From positions 638,506-702,505 of the forward strand of contig NC_030992.1 in assembly GCF_000149955.1 (NCBI RefSeq): 64,000 nucleotides of DNA. Reading direction: 5' to 3'. Within the stretch, counting starts at the first letter, position 1; each line of letters opens with the position of its first letter. The notes beneath the pieces are model-generated. The model had not been told where the DNA came from and did not search any database. It saw only the letters and a list, made by a program, of their open reading frames with translations. The stretch is from Fusarium oxysporum f. sp. lycopersici 4287. Its lineage: Eukaryota; Ascomycota; Sordariomycetes; Hypocreales; Nectriaceae. The translations under genes were made by a program, and so were the position numbers. Below are positions 35,568 through 47,421 of this stretch, piece after piece.

Positions 35568-36725
35568 GGCACCTCCAGCATCTCTTACCACTAAACCTCT
35601 CAGCAGGACGGGACGACAAATACCCGCTCTCGGATTCGGATTGATGGGCCTGAGTGCGGTCTATGGGCCTGTTGAGTATATTTCCCGTTCTATATGTTCT
35701 CAAACTCACAATAGCGTTCATACTGACACTCACTTCCCTAGCAATGACGAAGAACGCTTGGCAGTTCTGGACCGTGCCTGGGAGCTCGGCTACACAAATT
35801 GGGACACAGCCAATGCCTACGGTGACAGCGAGGTCCTGATCGGGAAGTGGTTCAAGCTACATCCGGAGCGTCGGGCTGACATATTTCTCGCAACAAAGTT
35901 TGGACTGAGAGCCGGAGTTAACGATAAGGGCGAGTGGAAAATGTGGGCTGATAATAGTCCCGAGTTCTTCAATGAGTGCCTCGAGGGAAGTTTGCAGAAG
36001 ATGGGCGTTGATTACGTTGATCTTTACTACGCCCATCGTCTTGACACCAAGGTACCTGTCGAGAAGACGATGGAGTTGATGGCCAAAGCTAAGCAGTAAG
36101 CTACACTACCAAAAATCTCTGACACCTTGGACCGTGCTGATATATCTCTATCAGAGATGGCAAAATCAAAGCCATCGGCATCTCCGAATGCGCCGCCAGC
36201 AATATCCGCCGAGCCTACGCTGTCGCCCCCGTCGACGCCATCCAGGTTGAGTACAATCCATTCACATTGGATATCGAGAAACAAGATATACTCTCCACGT
36301 GCCGTGAGCTTGGAATCACAATCTTCGCGTACTCACCTCTGGGTCGTGGCTTTTTGACAGGTCAGATCAAGAGCAGTGATGACTTTGCGCCTGACGACCT
36401 CCGCCGCATGTTGCCTCGCTTTAGCCCTGAGAACTTTTCGAAGAACCTAGCCCTAGTTGAACGTCTTAAGACACTTGCAGATAAGAAGGGCTGCACGTCG
36501 GGTCAGTTGGTGCTCGCGTGGCTGTCGGCGCAGGGCGAGAATATTATCCCAATTCCTGGGACGAAGAAGATTAAGTATATGGAGGAGAATGTTGGCTCAC
36601 TAAAAGTGCAGCTCTCCAAGGAGGAGGTTCAGAAGATCAGGGATGAGGTCGAGAAGGCTGAGGTTGCGGGTCATCGAAACCCGCCGGGTTTGTTCAATGA
36701 GTATTCGGTTACTGTTGAGCTTTGA
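35566..36725 (+). CDS. Aldo-keto reductase (NADPH-dependent)
   Basis: Exons 35566-35675, 35742-36095 and 36155-36725 give 344 residues; introns are 66 and 59 nt. The start MAPPASLTTKPLSRTGRQIP leads into the first strand (ALGFGLMGLS). The catalytic tetrad of the family is visible: Asp and Tyr in NWDTANAYG, Lys in FLATKFG, His in YYAHRLD. Then come GKIKAIGISECAASNIRRA and the NADPH-binding end IPIPGTKKIKYMEENVGSL. The size and the order fit the AKR8/AKR13-like group (pyridoxal reductase/YakC type), (TIM) barrel enzymes reducing aldehydes and ketones in the cytosol. The substrate is not predictable. The promoter lies inside or beyond the opposing copia-like fragment. Confidence 0.9.
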
Positions 36726-37021
36726 GGTGTCACATCCGGATAGGGATCCATAGGAACAAGCCTTAGTGGAAAAGAAATCCCAAACTTCATTGGAGCCTAT
36801 CTCTTCCATAAATATTGGTACATATGCTAGCAATTCCAATGCAAAGGAAAGTGAAGCAGTTGTCCCAAAAGATCTGGACGGATGGCAAAAAGCTTCAAAC
36901 ATTCTTCTTATAAAAAAAAGTTCAATATTCAAACTGAAATTATCAAGATCTATTCTGGTGGTATAACAACGCTAGTCATGACAACAAATCATATCATACA
37001 AAATCAAACCCAATAACCCCT

Positions 37022-37879
37022 TTACTCGTCATTACTCCACTTCCAGGCTTCCGAGATAGCCTTCCAGTACTGCTCAGGATGCTCACGCATGTGTCCAACA
37101 TGGTCAGTATCCACAAACAGCTCCTGTCGAGTCTCATAGCCTCTCTGCTGAGACTCAGCAATGTAGCCCTCGATATCCATATGAGAAATAATCTGATCCT
37201 CCTTGCTGTAGAGATACAATCGCTTGGAGTCTAGTGTCTCGTAGTTTGTATCATCCACAACTCGCAGAGCGAAAGCACCAGAAGGCTCTCCACCAGTGAG
37301 CTTCTTGATAACAACGTCCAAGGTAAGGACAAATCCCCAAATGCCCTTGGTGATGACAAAAGGCCAGGGGAAGAACTTGGCGGTGCCGAGGGCCATGGCG
37401 TGCGACCATTGACCTAGTCTCTCCCACGACCAAAAAGGGTTTCCGGGCGTTGAGTCAAGGACGAGAAGTTGATGAGGCATCTGTCTACCATTCTTGTCCC
37501 TGAAAGCCTTGAGCGTAGTAGCGTAGCTGATAGCACCGGTGTTGGACATGCTGTGAATAAGAATAGGCGCCGTCTTTTCTTCGAGAAGTCCATCAAGGTT
37601 GTCGATAACATGTTGCATAGCGCGTGTTCGTGTCTCAAGACCCGTAAACATAGCGTCTGAAATAGGACTCAAGATGATAAGAATCTTGGAATGAGGGAAA
37701 AGAGCGCGATAGCCCTCGGCGTATTTCCCAACATGTCTAGCAAGTCCATCGCCCCAGCCGTAGATGACAACAGCAGCTGGATGATCCGCGGGTGGCTTCT
37801 CTGAAGTCTCCTCGCTGACGAGAAGTTTGGCGTTGATGGTTTTGAAGCCCGCAAGCTCAGGAAGTTTTTTGCCCGACAT
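37022..37879 (-). CDS. PaxU / TMEM53-type (DUF829) alpha/beta-hydrolase-like protein
   Basis: A single exon of 285 residues. It has AAVVIYGWGDGLARHVGKYA, then ILIHSMSNTGA with a serine at the nucleophile position, LYLYSKEDQIISHMDIEGYI for the acid, and FVDTDHVGHMREHPEQYW for the histidine, so a Ser-Asp-His arrangement is possible. These match the family named after PaxU, encoded in the paxilline indole-diterpene cluster, and animal TMEM53. No prenyltransferase or P450 is nearby, so this copy is not in such a cluster. Its reaction is unknown. It is convergent with the aldo-keto reductase, about 300 bases away. Confidence 0.85.
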   Translation of the reverse strand: MSGKKLPELAGFKTINAKLLVSEETSEKPPADHPAAVVIYGWGDGLARHVGKYAEGYRALFPHSKILIILSPISDAMFTGLETRTRAMQHVIDNLDGLLEEKTAPILIHSMSNTGAISYATTLKAFRDKNGRQMPHQLLVLDSTPGNPFWSWERLGQWSHAMALGTAKFFPWPFVITKGIWGFVLTLDVVIKKLTGGEPSGAFALRVVDDTNYETLDSKRLYLYSKEDQIISHMDIEGYIAESQQRGYETRQELFVDTDHVGHMREHPEQYWKAISEAWKWSNDE

Positions 37880-38997
37880 TTTCTATATTATAAATAGACT
37901 TATTATAAAGGGTATTGGCTGTGCTGACGAGGGATTGGCAAGGGAGAGACCCATGGGAGGCACCGACATTTTATATATCTCCTTAAAGTAAACTAAGTTT
38001 TTTAGTTTCAAAGGATCGAGTAATGTGTCGATTGCTGACATGGTTTTTCGGCCTGTCAGATTCTATGTTGGGGACAGCGTGTAAAGTCCGTCGGACGTTT
38101 ATGCGGATGAATTGCTGCTTTTGGGTATTGGAGCGGTCCCAGCAAAACATCCTTCAGCCCAACAATATGCAGCCGAGGTTCGTGGAGATTTTTTATTATA
38201 AATTTGGAGATGGCATCGGGGAGTTTTATATAATATGTTCAGTGACATGTACATGTATTCATGTGAGTTCAATTGCGTTTACAAAGCTGAATGGAACGGC
38301 AATCAATGGACGGTACAACATTGATCCACTTATCAGCAGAGATTTAGAGACTGGAAATCAAGATGCACAGATCAGTCTTGGCATGCGTCAAGATTGAATA
38401 TCATGCGCCAAGTGTTGAATCTAACGACGAGTCATCTCCTTCGGGGTTATCGAGGTTGCGTGTATCTTACTCAGACTTGCTGTAGCCTAATAATCAACCC
38501 ACGATTGGAATGACCCAATTTGTCAAACAGTTGTTGGATGGCAGACCTCATCCCAAAGTAAGCTAAGATGCCAAAGAGGTCAGACGGGACTGATAGTGTA
38601 GGACTGAGTGATGAGGGTCTTGAGGGCGATTGCAGAGTCTAGTACACAGTCATCTGTGAGTATGCTCAGCTATCTATCGAAAAGAGTCAAACGACTCGAC
38701 ACTGAATCAAATAAAAAAACATAAAATCGGTATGACTACTCACCTGGCATGACGTCTCACTCGAGGAGGAAATTTGACGTATCAAAAGGTAAGCATCATC
38801 TCTTGCATCCGTGAGAAAGGCTTGGGCTGTTTAAAAGCTGCAAAAGGCAGTCAGGTTATTATTTCTTGTCTGTCTATCATAAGAAGTCTAGTGCGGTTGA
38901 GTGGTGACATGTAAAGCTCTCAGCTTTTTAGTTTTCATAAAACAATGCAATGCATCCTGGTATATTTCCGAAAATCAAAACAACGTCCAATACACTT
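37880..38997. other. Intergenic, PaxU-like gene to MFS gene
   Basis: Promoter of the PaxU-like gene at its left, and 3' flank of the MFS gene at its right. A 124-codon plus-strand frame at 38023-38397 has no motif. Nothing else was recognised. Confidence 0.55.
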
Positions 38998-40439
38998 TTA
39001 AAAGGTAGCTGTGATCTTCCATCCAACACGGTGGACTCTTGCAGCAAGGATGAACATGGTGCCAGCCAGGCAAAAGACACCAGCAAAAATCTTGACTCCA
39101 AGCCACCCAGTTGGTTTCTCGAGGATAGAGCCGTTGATGGGGTTGGTCGTGAGTCCACCGATCGAGGAGACGAAGAAAACAATGCCGCTGCGGAATCCAA
39201 TTTCCGGAAGAGGCGAAATCTGAGCAACGAGCGGTGCAATCAGAGAGACGTATGCGCCAGAGCAGAAACCAAACAAGGCAGCAAAGGCAATGATACCGTC
39301 CTGCGAGTTGCAGGGGATCCAAAGAGCAAGGATCCAGATAGCAGAAAGGAAGCCGACAATGATGAAAATGTTGTAACGGCCCATCTTATCACCAAGGATT
39401 CCTGAACCAACACGACCAAAAAGACTGGCAGCGTTAAGAATAGGAATCAAATACTGAACAAGGTTGGGGTCCACGCCAGCATGAAGGGCCTGAACGGGCA
39501 GGTAGTCGATAGGAACGAAGAGTCCGTAGGTGAAGAAGAAGAAGCCAAGCATACAGAAGATGAATTCTGGCTCGTGGAATGGCCTGACCAACTGGGCGCG
39601 GGTGACCTTCTGAGGGTTGGGAGGGTGGATCGATCTGACTGTGAGGTTGGCGATGATGAGGAGTCCGAGGATCATAAAGGCACAGATTCGCATGGACCAG
39701 CCGAATCCAACTTGCTTGATGAGACGGGTGACCATGATGGGGAAGATGACACCACCGATACTCGAGCCGGTTGCAAGGATGCCAAAGGCAGCTCCTCGAT
39801 TGCTGTCAAACCATCCGTGAATCGTCGATAGGGCTGAATATGTTAGCAGGTTTCAATATGGAGGGCAGGGACGAGGCTTACCCGGCTGGAAGATTGCTGA
39901 GACACCGATGGCAGAGCATACACCCTGAGACAGAAGAATCTGGTAGTACTCGGTGCTAATCGATGCCATCATGATACCAAAGACATGCATGACACTTCCG
40001 ACAAAAATCAACCACCGCGGTCCATGGCTATCATAAAGCTTTCCGATAATCGGACCCATCCCCATGATGAAGAAGATCTGCAGCGAAGGGATCCATGCGA
40101 TAGTACTAGACGAATACTGCTTCAAAAGATCGTTTTGGTAGTATTCCTGGAAAGCGCCAACACCTAGGATAATTAGTCAACGCAACAGAAATACACAACA
40201 TAATACTCACTGTTGATCCAACCAAAACTGCAAAACGAGGTACACCAAGCGCCAAGAACAACAAGCCAAGCTGTAAGACCACCATCAGGCGCGCCACTTC
40301 CAGCTGGCCTAGCTGCAGGCTCAGGCTGTGTGGTACCCTCCTCAAGATCAGACTTTTCGTTGTTGTAACCAACCTGGTTCTGAAGCGTGAGCTCCGAATT
40401 GCGAGGCGACGAAGGTGCGGTGGTTTGTTGAGCAGCCAT
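38998..40439 (-). CDS. MFS transporter, monocarboxylate-transporter type
   Basis: Exons 40439-40211, 40163-39882 and 39833-38998 give 448 residues; introns are 47 and 48 nt. A hydrophilic N-terminus of about 50 residues ends in the MCT signature region [20 protein letters not shown]. Twelve hydrophobic segments follow, with [59 protein letters not shown] and the central loop [18 protein letters not shown]. Fungal relatives are plasma-membrane carriers of monocarboxylates, riboflavin or secondary metabolites; the substrate is unknown. It is divergent from a Zn2Cys6 regulator with 456 bases between start codons, suggesting that the regulator controls it. Confidence 0.9.
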
Positions 40440-40895
40440 GATGAAAGATGCTGTTTATCTGATCCAGGGTTGCTTTGAGGCTCTAGTTGTTGACATGGGC
40501 GTCGAGATTTATAAGTACCAGATGCACGGGAGATCTGAGCCTAAAAGGGGTCTATAGCGCGCCTTATGGAGCTCCATATTCACGGTTATTCGTTCCATTC
40601 ACTTAATTTCGCGACGCGAGACTTCCAAAGGCCGATGATGGTGGATTGTTTGCAGCCGAGCCCAAGTCTCTGATTCGCCACTTCGGTCTCGGAACCACTA
40701 TCTCTACCGAAGCCGACGCTAGTATATCGATAAGATCGACTGCAACGAATTAGAGCTCGTCATTGATCTCACCATCTTCAATATCCCAGTCACGGAGATA
40801 ATCCCCGGTGATCTCAGCTTACAAAGACCGAATCCTCATCCGTAAAATACCACAGCTCTCGGCCTGTCAATTCTCGGTCGGTGTAATACCACATC
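40440..40895. promoter_or_regulatory. Divergent MFS / Zn2Cys6 promoter with CGG-CCG inverted motif
   Basis: CTTCGG (40681-40686) and CCGAAG (40707-40712) form an inverted repeat with 20 bases between. A further CGG (40690) faces CCG (40707). Zn2Cys6 dimers bind inverted CGG triplets, so this is a candidate operator for the adjacent regulator. The spacing is larger than in well-known examples, so confidence is low. Confidence 0.3.
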
Positions 40896-42946
40896 ATGTC
40901 TTCTCGGCCCCGAACTCGGTCGTGCGCCGTGTGTCATCGCCGAAAAGTTCGCTGTGACAAGAAATTCCCATGTGCGCAGTGTGTCCGGTCTGGCTTTGAG
41001 TGCTCGTATCCGCCTGCGGGGCCTCCTGCACGACGAGCGAAGAAGACGACAATTAATGATGTTGCAAGTCGCATTTCGCAGATGGAGAAGACGATTGAGG
41101 CGTTCAAGGCTGGACAAGCTGTGTCGCCGCAACCGACGGTGTCTGCAAGTTCAGTGACGCCCGCGAATAGTGTCCCCACGCCGGCGAGTACAACTGCAGA
41201 TGTCGAGAGCAGGGAAAGGGTTGGAGGTTCACAGAATGTGGGTTCTCGTGAGGGCCTCTTGTTCAATAAGGGGAAAAGTAGTCACTATGTCAATGAAGTT
41301 CTCTTTTCTCGAGTCATCGAGCAGGTAAAGACATTCGAGTGGTTTGTGGATCTCGCGCTAATACATGCTCAGGAAGACGATGTGCGAATGGCCTTGGCAA
41401 CGCCCAGAGACGAGCCACCCCACGATTCCAATTCCCCAATATGTCGCTTGAATCCCATGGGATGGCTATCCGCTGGGATTTCGTCCGTGTCTACCGCCGT
41501 CTATCACCCTCAAAGACGCGTGGCTGTTCGACTATGGAAAGTGTTTGTTGACAGTGTTGATCCATATGCCAAGGTTCTGCACCTCCCTACCGCCGAGACA
41601 GTAATCTACACGGTCACAAGCGATCCCAGCAAAGCTTCGAATGAAAACTTGGCACTTTGCTTCGCTATTTATTACGCCTCTGTCACTGCCATGGGCCCCA
41701 ATGAGGTACTCGACATTACTGGGGAGGACAACAAAAAAGCTCTCCTGAGATACAGGATGTGTTTGGAGCAGTCACTTGCCCAAGCAGATTTCCTTGATAA
41801 TCCCACAATCACCCTTCTGCAGGCCATTGCAATATACGGCGTATGTTTATAATAAAAATGTCAAAGAGCTTCACTAAATTCAAATAGGCCGCAATGCGTG
41901 TCCATAGCTCCGGTCGAGCCGTCTGGATCATGAATGGCCTCGCACTTCGATCCGCACAGTCAATAGGTTTGCACAGAGACGGCAGCAAGCTCGGTTTATC
42001 CCCCTTTGAGTCAGAGATGCGACGTCGATTATGGTGGTACTTTCAAGAACGAGACGGAAGAGGTGCCGAGGATTATGGACTGCAAAATCCACCAAGCTTT
42101 AATCCAGTATATGGTGTTGAGCTGCCACGGAATCTGCACGATAGCGATCTATCTCCAGGGATGAAAGAGCTTCCCCCGTCGAGACCAGATTGGACGAGGA
42201 TGACGTTACCACTGTGCTGCAATCAGTCGTCTCAGGCTTGGGCTCAGCTCTTTCAGATGAGCTGCTCTGCCGATGGCATACCAGATGAAGATGTTCGAAG
42301 GCGGCTCATCAAAGATGCTGTCGAAAAGGTCGAAGGAATTCTGCAGCGGTGCAACCCCATTATACCAGAGCAAAGAATGACGATTCGAACTGCGCGATTA
42401 ATCCTCTGCAAAGTCGACGTAGTCACGCGCCGCCAATGGCAGATTCTTCGCTCGCCAGACGATCGCCAGCCACCAATGGCCACAGAAGCCGAAGTCACCG
42501 AAGCAGTCGAACTTCTCGAGCTCTCCAACAGCATGTGGCAAGACGACGACCTCATCGCGTTCCAGTGGCTCGCGCGCGCATTTCCCCAATATCACATAAT
42601 GCTATTCATCCTCCGTCACTTATGCGTATGTCCTCGTGGAGAGCTAGCGAAAAGAGCTTTTATAGCTGTAGAGGTTCATCTTGGGTATTTCAAGACGAGT
42701 GGGAATGGGCCCTTGAATGGGCTGAAGTGGACGGTGCTTACGACGTTGAGAGAGAGGGCGTTTTTGTTGATGCAGAAGGTTGAGAGGGAGAGTGTAAATG
42801 TGCAACAGGATGAGAGGAGTCAGCAAATGGGATTTCAGGGGAGTGGGGAGGGGATGCAGAGTGGGAGTGAAGTCGCTGTTCCGGATTGGAATATGATTTT
42901 GGAGGAGTTTCCGTTAGACATGGAAGACTTTTCGTTGATTTTCTGA
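40896..42946 (+). CDS. Zn2Cys6 transcription factor with fungal-specific TF domain
   Basis: Exons 40896-41840 and 41888-42946 give 667 residues; the intron is 47 nt (GTATGT to AATAG). The zinc cluster CAVCHRRKVRCDKKFPCAQC with VRSGFEC (CX2CX6CX5CX2CX6C) is at residues 10-36, followed by a basic linker and a likely coiled coil (RISQMEKTIEAFK). The middle homology region includes IAIYGAAMRVHSSGRAVWIM and GLALRSAQSIGLHRDG, then the conserved EMRRRLWWYFQERD. It is a sequence-specific nuclear regulator. The adjacent divergent transporter is the obvious candidate target. The C-terminal 60 residues are acidic and hydrophobic (ILEEFPLDMEDFSLIF), as an activation domain would be. Confidence 0.9.
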
Positions 42947-43183
42947 CGGGTAAGAGAACATTTGTACGATTACATGAAGTAATATGACTTAAGTCAACAT
43001 CGATGCATACATAGTACAAAACAAAGATGTTATATCTTGTTTTAAACAAAGCGAAACTACCCCATCTTGAACATGATTTACTCTGCTACCGCCATTTCCC
43101 GCTATTTGAATTCCTCAACGCATCTTTATACACCGTCATACCCAAACTTGGTCAAGCCTTGAGGATTCTGACTTTTCAGATTA
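42947..43183. other. Short 3' intergenic region
   Basis: Expected 3' UTR of the Zn2Cys6 gene. Nothing recognised. Confidence 0.5.
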
Positions 43184-43383
43184 TCAGAAAGTGTTCCTTC
43201 TTCTTCCACGTCTACGAGCTCCTATCTTGTCAGCTCTTGGTGGGTTTACAAAGTGATACAGGACTTACGTGCGGCCCATCGAAAGTAATGCTGTTGCCAA
43301 AGAGAAACGAGTCCCACAATCAACTGAAGAATGCCGAATATGATGGAGATGACGACTTCAGCAGGAAGCATTGATTGAGCCAT
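43184..43383 (-). CDS. Putative small single-pass membrane protein
   Basis: ATG at 43383 opens MAQSMLPAEVVISIIFGILQ then LIVGLVSLWQQHYFRWAA. A 47-nt intron (43268-43222; GTAAGT donor, GCTGAC branch, ATAG acceptor) joins a short exon coding for an Arg-rich tail ending at TGA 43184-43186. The product would be 50 residues: a short N-terminus, one hydrophobic segment at about 8-28, then a basic tail, so a C-in topology is likely. Very small proteins of this shape recur in Fusarium annotations as I recall, but function is unknown. Good splice signals and composition support it; transcript data are lacking. Confidence 0.45.
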
Positions 43384-44135
43384 GGAACAATTAATCTAGT
43401 TTGTATGGCTGGTAAGACGGTTCTGCTCCGTCTATTGCTTGCTGAGACAAACTAAATGAGTTCTTTGAACTTATGAAAGAAAACAATGCGAAGAAAATCT
43501 TAACAACTTTGAATATGACACCAAAAACCCGCAGCCCTTTTTAATAAGATTTCAGCAAAGAATAGTAGTTTTGCAGCTGCACAAGTGAATATGGCTTCCT
43601 TGCATGAAGACCAGGTCTAGGGGAGCCAAGAAAACTTTGACATTATATCAGGGTGCCAAAATAAACTGGTCTAAAGGCTTACTAAGATATACTAAACTTA
43701 CCTAAACCTTTTTATCACTTAGGATAAAGGTCCTAAGTCTTCTTGCTTCCTGAGGTAGGTGTACCGTGTTTATTAGTAGCTGTTGGTTGCTTGCATGACA
43801 CCCATGTCTCAGCACAAAATAGTACTTTTGAGCTCTCCTCGACGATTGGATGAAAGTCCTGTGGCGTACAGGGATTGAAGAAAATTGTTGTTTTGTCCCC
43901 CCTGCTTCACCGCAAAATAGTAGTTTTGTAAAATGTGATGAGGCTGACTCTTGGGTGTTGACTCCCCCGCGGCAGCCTTCTTTTCTCCTTTTTGTTTCTT
44001 TAAAATTATTTACGACACCGCTCTCGCTCTTCAGTTTCTATTCATTCTATCTATCTTTTATTCAGCTTCTTTCCCGACAGCAGTGGTCGATTCGCCGGCT
44101 AATAAGGTTGCTGCGAAGTGTCACCAATACTCACC
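43384..44135. other. Intergenic 5' flank of the Clr5-TPR gene
   Basis: A/T- and pyrimidine-rich sequence with the phrase AATAGTAnTTTTG repeated at 43560, 43823 and 43916; it may be promoter. Frames at 43850-44176 overlap the start of the next gene and have no motif. Confidence 0.45.
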
Positions 44136-46175
44136 ATGGATCCCTGGTTCACAACTCCAAACGATTTCTTCAGTGAATTCGACAATTTTGGTCAACAATT
44201 TCCTGGCACCCACCTACCTCCTGGTTTCGATATCCCAGCTCCGCACGAACAGGCTCTTGGTGGACAATTTATCGCAGACCAAAACCATTCATATGCTCCA
44301 CCCGATCCGACATTTGACTCTTTCATCCAAGGGCTCCACGATACCTCTTCTACTGGCAACATGGATGTTTTGGGGGCCGCCCAAATTACGCCTACTCCTA
44401 CAACGGGCCCTCCCCGAAAGAGTAGGAAGAAAAAGGCCCCGACTTTACGTGATGAGGACTGGGAACCATTTAAAGACCGAATCCTCGAACTCTATGAGAC
44501 GCACAAGCTGCCACTCGAGAAAGTTAAAACCATGATCGAGGACGAATTCGGCTTCACCGCTCAGTACGTGATTTCATTATTGAATTAATAACAAAGTCTC
44601 AGGGCTTACTGATATGTGTCAGGCCACGGCAGTATCAAAGTCGCATAACCAAATGGGGCAAAGACAAGAATATCAAGAAAGTTGAGATGACAGCCATCGT
44701 CAGGAAGCATCAGCAGAGAGAGATTCTCGAGACTGGCAAAAGGAAGCTGTGTTTCACGGTCAGGGGTAGAGAAGTTGAAGCGGACAAGATCAACCGATGG
44801 ATGGACAGAAATAATGTCCCACGAAATGATTTGTATGCTCCGAGTCCCGCGGCATGTAAGTCAAATCCGAAAAGTCCTGAAGTCAATGCAGCTGACTTTG
44901 GATACCGAAGCTACCCCGTCAGCAGTCAATTGTAAAACAATTTCTGAGAGAGGTTCCCTAGCCCACAGTCCAGCCTTGTCAGAAATGAGTCTCGCCTTCT
45001 CTTCCGGTGGCATCACACCAGTAGCTCAGAGCCCAATGGCATCTTCTCCCGCACACTCCGTACGAGGGATAATTCAAGGCCGCGGCAGTACTTTCACCGG
45101 GCAAAGTCCGGCTCCTTTCTATCAAGCTCTTCCAGCACAACTCCCGGGTACTTATCCATCAGCTATAAGCCCTGTTGATCCACATCTAAGCTCTACATTA
45201 GCCCCCCGGCAGTATCGCTATAGACAAGCTGATGAAGATCGTCTACGATCAGAACTATCTGTGGCAGAGACCTTGTTCGGCTCCGAGCATGTTGAGACCC
45301 TCGATATATTGACAATGCTGACTAATGTTCTTCTTCAACAAGGGAGATACAAGTCCGCCGAAGAAATGATTCGCAGAGCGGTCACAGGCTATCAGAAGAC
45401 AGTTGGGGGTGACGATATTCGCACTCTCAGTGCTTTGGAACTCCTAGGACAAGTTCTAGCACGTCAGGGCTTCCATCGTCAAGCCGCAAAATTCCTGGAA
45501 GAATTACTTGAATCCGAAAGGGTGACTCTCGGCGAAGAGCATCCATCCACTCTGTCCTGTATGGCCGAACTATCGAAGGTGTATACAGATCAAAGACGGT
45601 GGCGCAAGGCTGCTTTACTTTCTGAGCGAGTGCTAGAAATAAAAAAGAGGGTATGCGGCGAAGCGGACCACGTTACGCTGAGAAGCATGTCAGATTTGGG
45701 GGTTGCATACATGTGGTTGGGGCGATTAGAAGAGAGCAAGCAGCTAATAGGACAGGCCCTCAAATTAAGCAAGAATATCTTGGGGGATGAGCATATTACT
45801 ACGCTGGTATTCATGTTAAACCTGCTAGTTTTATATGTACGACAGAGCGATTGGGGTCAGGCAGAGGTGATTGCAATGCAAGCTATCAACACATATACGA
45901 GAATAATGGGCGAAGAACACCCTATCACTATGTTCGCCAAAGGAGCGTTGGCTGATGTATATGAAGGTCTGGGACAATTAGAGAAAGCCGAAGAAGCAGG
46001 AGAGCAGGTGTTTGAGATGCGGAAGAGAATACTTGGGGGGAAGCATCCTGACACACTGAATACCGCACATGTCTTGATACAGGTATACGAGAAACATAAA
46101 AAATTCAGCAAGGCTGAGGATCTTAGGAGGAATATTAGGAATATAGCCTTAGACAGGCGAGAGGATTTCATTTAA
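44136..46175 (+). CDS. Clr5-domain protein with kinesin-light-chain-type TPR repeats
   Basis: Exons 44136-44563, 44623-44855 and 44911-46175 give 641 residues; introns are 59 and 55 nt, the second with an AAG acceptor. The start MDPWFTTPNDFFSEFDNFG was chosen because it is the first ATG in frame. The Clr5 domain spans about residues 105-160: LRDEDWEPFKDRILELYETH, LPLEKVKTMIEDEFGFTAQ and, across the intron, PRQYQSRITKWGKDKN. A Ser/Pro-rich linker follows, then TPR repeats of about 42 residues from about 320 to 620, each with the pattern A...L..R.L...ER.LG.EHP.TL. Fungal Clr5 proteins are named for S. pombe Clr5, linked to silencing. A Clr5 plus TPR layout is common in Fusarium, usually of unknown role; protein-protein scaffolding is inferred. 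Confidence 0.85.
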
Positions 46176-47421
46176 GTTAGTTCTCTCGATTACCAGCGGG
46201 AACTTGAAGCTCATTGCTACAAGTAGGAAAATCAGTCAATCTGACGAGCAGAAGTGTCCAAGGAAAGCCAGGAGACAACCTGACACAAAAGAATATCTCT
46301 AGTAGGTAACTGTGTTAGTCTCTGACGGTGGTGATGTGAAAAAGTTACAAAGCTGCAAGACAGATGGTAGTCTGCCATGTGTCACGCGACAATAAGAAGG
46401 ACGCGGTACCCCTATATTCATTGTTTACAAAAAAGTCCTGGTTGATTGATATTCAGCAATGAAGCGACTCGGTTGTGAGGAATGCCAGTTGGTGCCTGAC
46501 TAAGGCGATCGAGAGTGTCGATGTAATGCTGACAGATGCTGATGTTGATGTCGATGTTTAGACCGCCCTACCAGAAGTTTATCGTCGACGCCTCCCGCAT
46601 ATGAGTGGGTAAATCGAGATACAGTTTAGACTACCCTGTAGATTTGGCAAGACGAGATGATGACACGTTGGCAGATGTTTTTACTGTAGGAAAGCGTTCG
46701 ATCTCTAGAATTAGTCAGATGTTGACTGAATATGATGTTTTAATATCGCCTCATCTTCACGAATCTTTTTAAATAATTCTGTAGGGCTGCTTCAGTTGCA
46801 TAAGCGCTCAGCCATTCCTCCACCGCTAGAGCCAGTTGGGAAGGGTTCCCTTTTTTGGCTGCCGTCCCCTCTCGGCAGAACGAGGCAAGCCCAGGCCATT
46901 CCAGGGTATCAGCCAATGCCAAATCTCAGATGAGCGGGGCTTGTTTTGGTATGGTCCTGACCTGGGCCTTGATTCGGAGCCTCCACCTCCACTCTCTCTC
47001 TCTAATCTTCCCGAGCACTCCATCCATCCATTACCATCCTTGAACGTTTGGTTACCCGTCTTTATTCATCCCTCCCTCCCTCTCTTTACTTGTTTTGGTC
47101 ACATATTATCCACCAACTTTGCTCGAGTCTTTGTTCTGGCTGATAATCTATTTATTGTATTAGCCCCTGGTCTCTCAAGTCCCTTCCCTCGATTGCGTCA
47201 CGACATCTCGACGTCTCCTTGTTGCCTGCTGTGCGCGTCCTGTTGTGACATTATCATCTCAACGTTTTTAACCGCCAAGCTTACGCTGCCCACGCATACG
47301 CATCACATCCCATCTCATCTCATCTCTGACCGCTGTCTTGCGCTCAACTGTCTTGCCGCCAGATCATTGCTTGAAAATCGAATTGCTACATCAACAGGGG
47401 CCCGAGGCCTCAAAGTTCCCA
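46176..47421. other. Intergenic, probable long leader of the F-box/WD40 gene
   Basis: The right half (46.85-47.42 kb) is pyrimidine-rich with CTCTCTCT and CTCATCTCATCT tracts, fitting a promoter and leader. A 198-codon plus frame there (46836-47432) overlaps the next start and lacks motifs. Confidence 0.55.
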
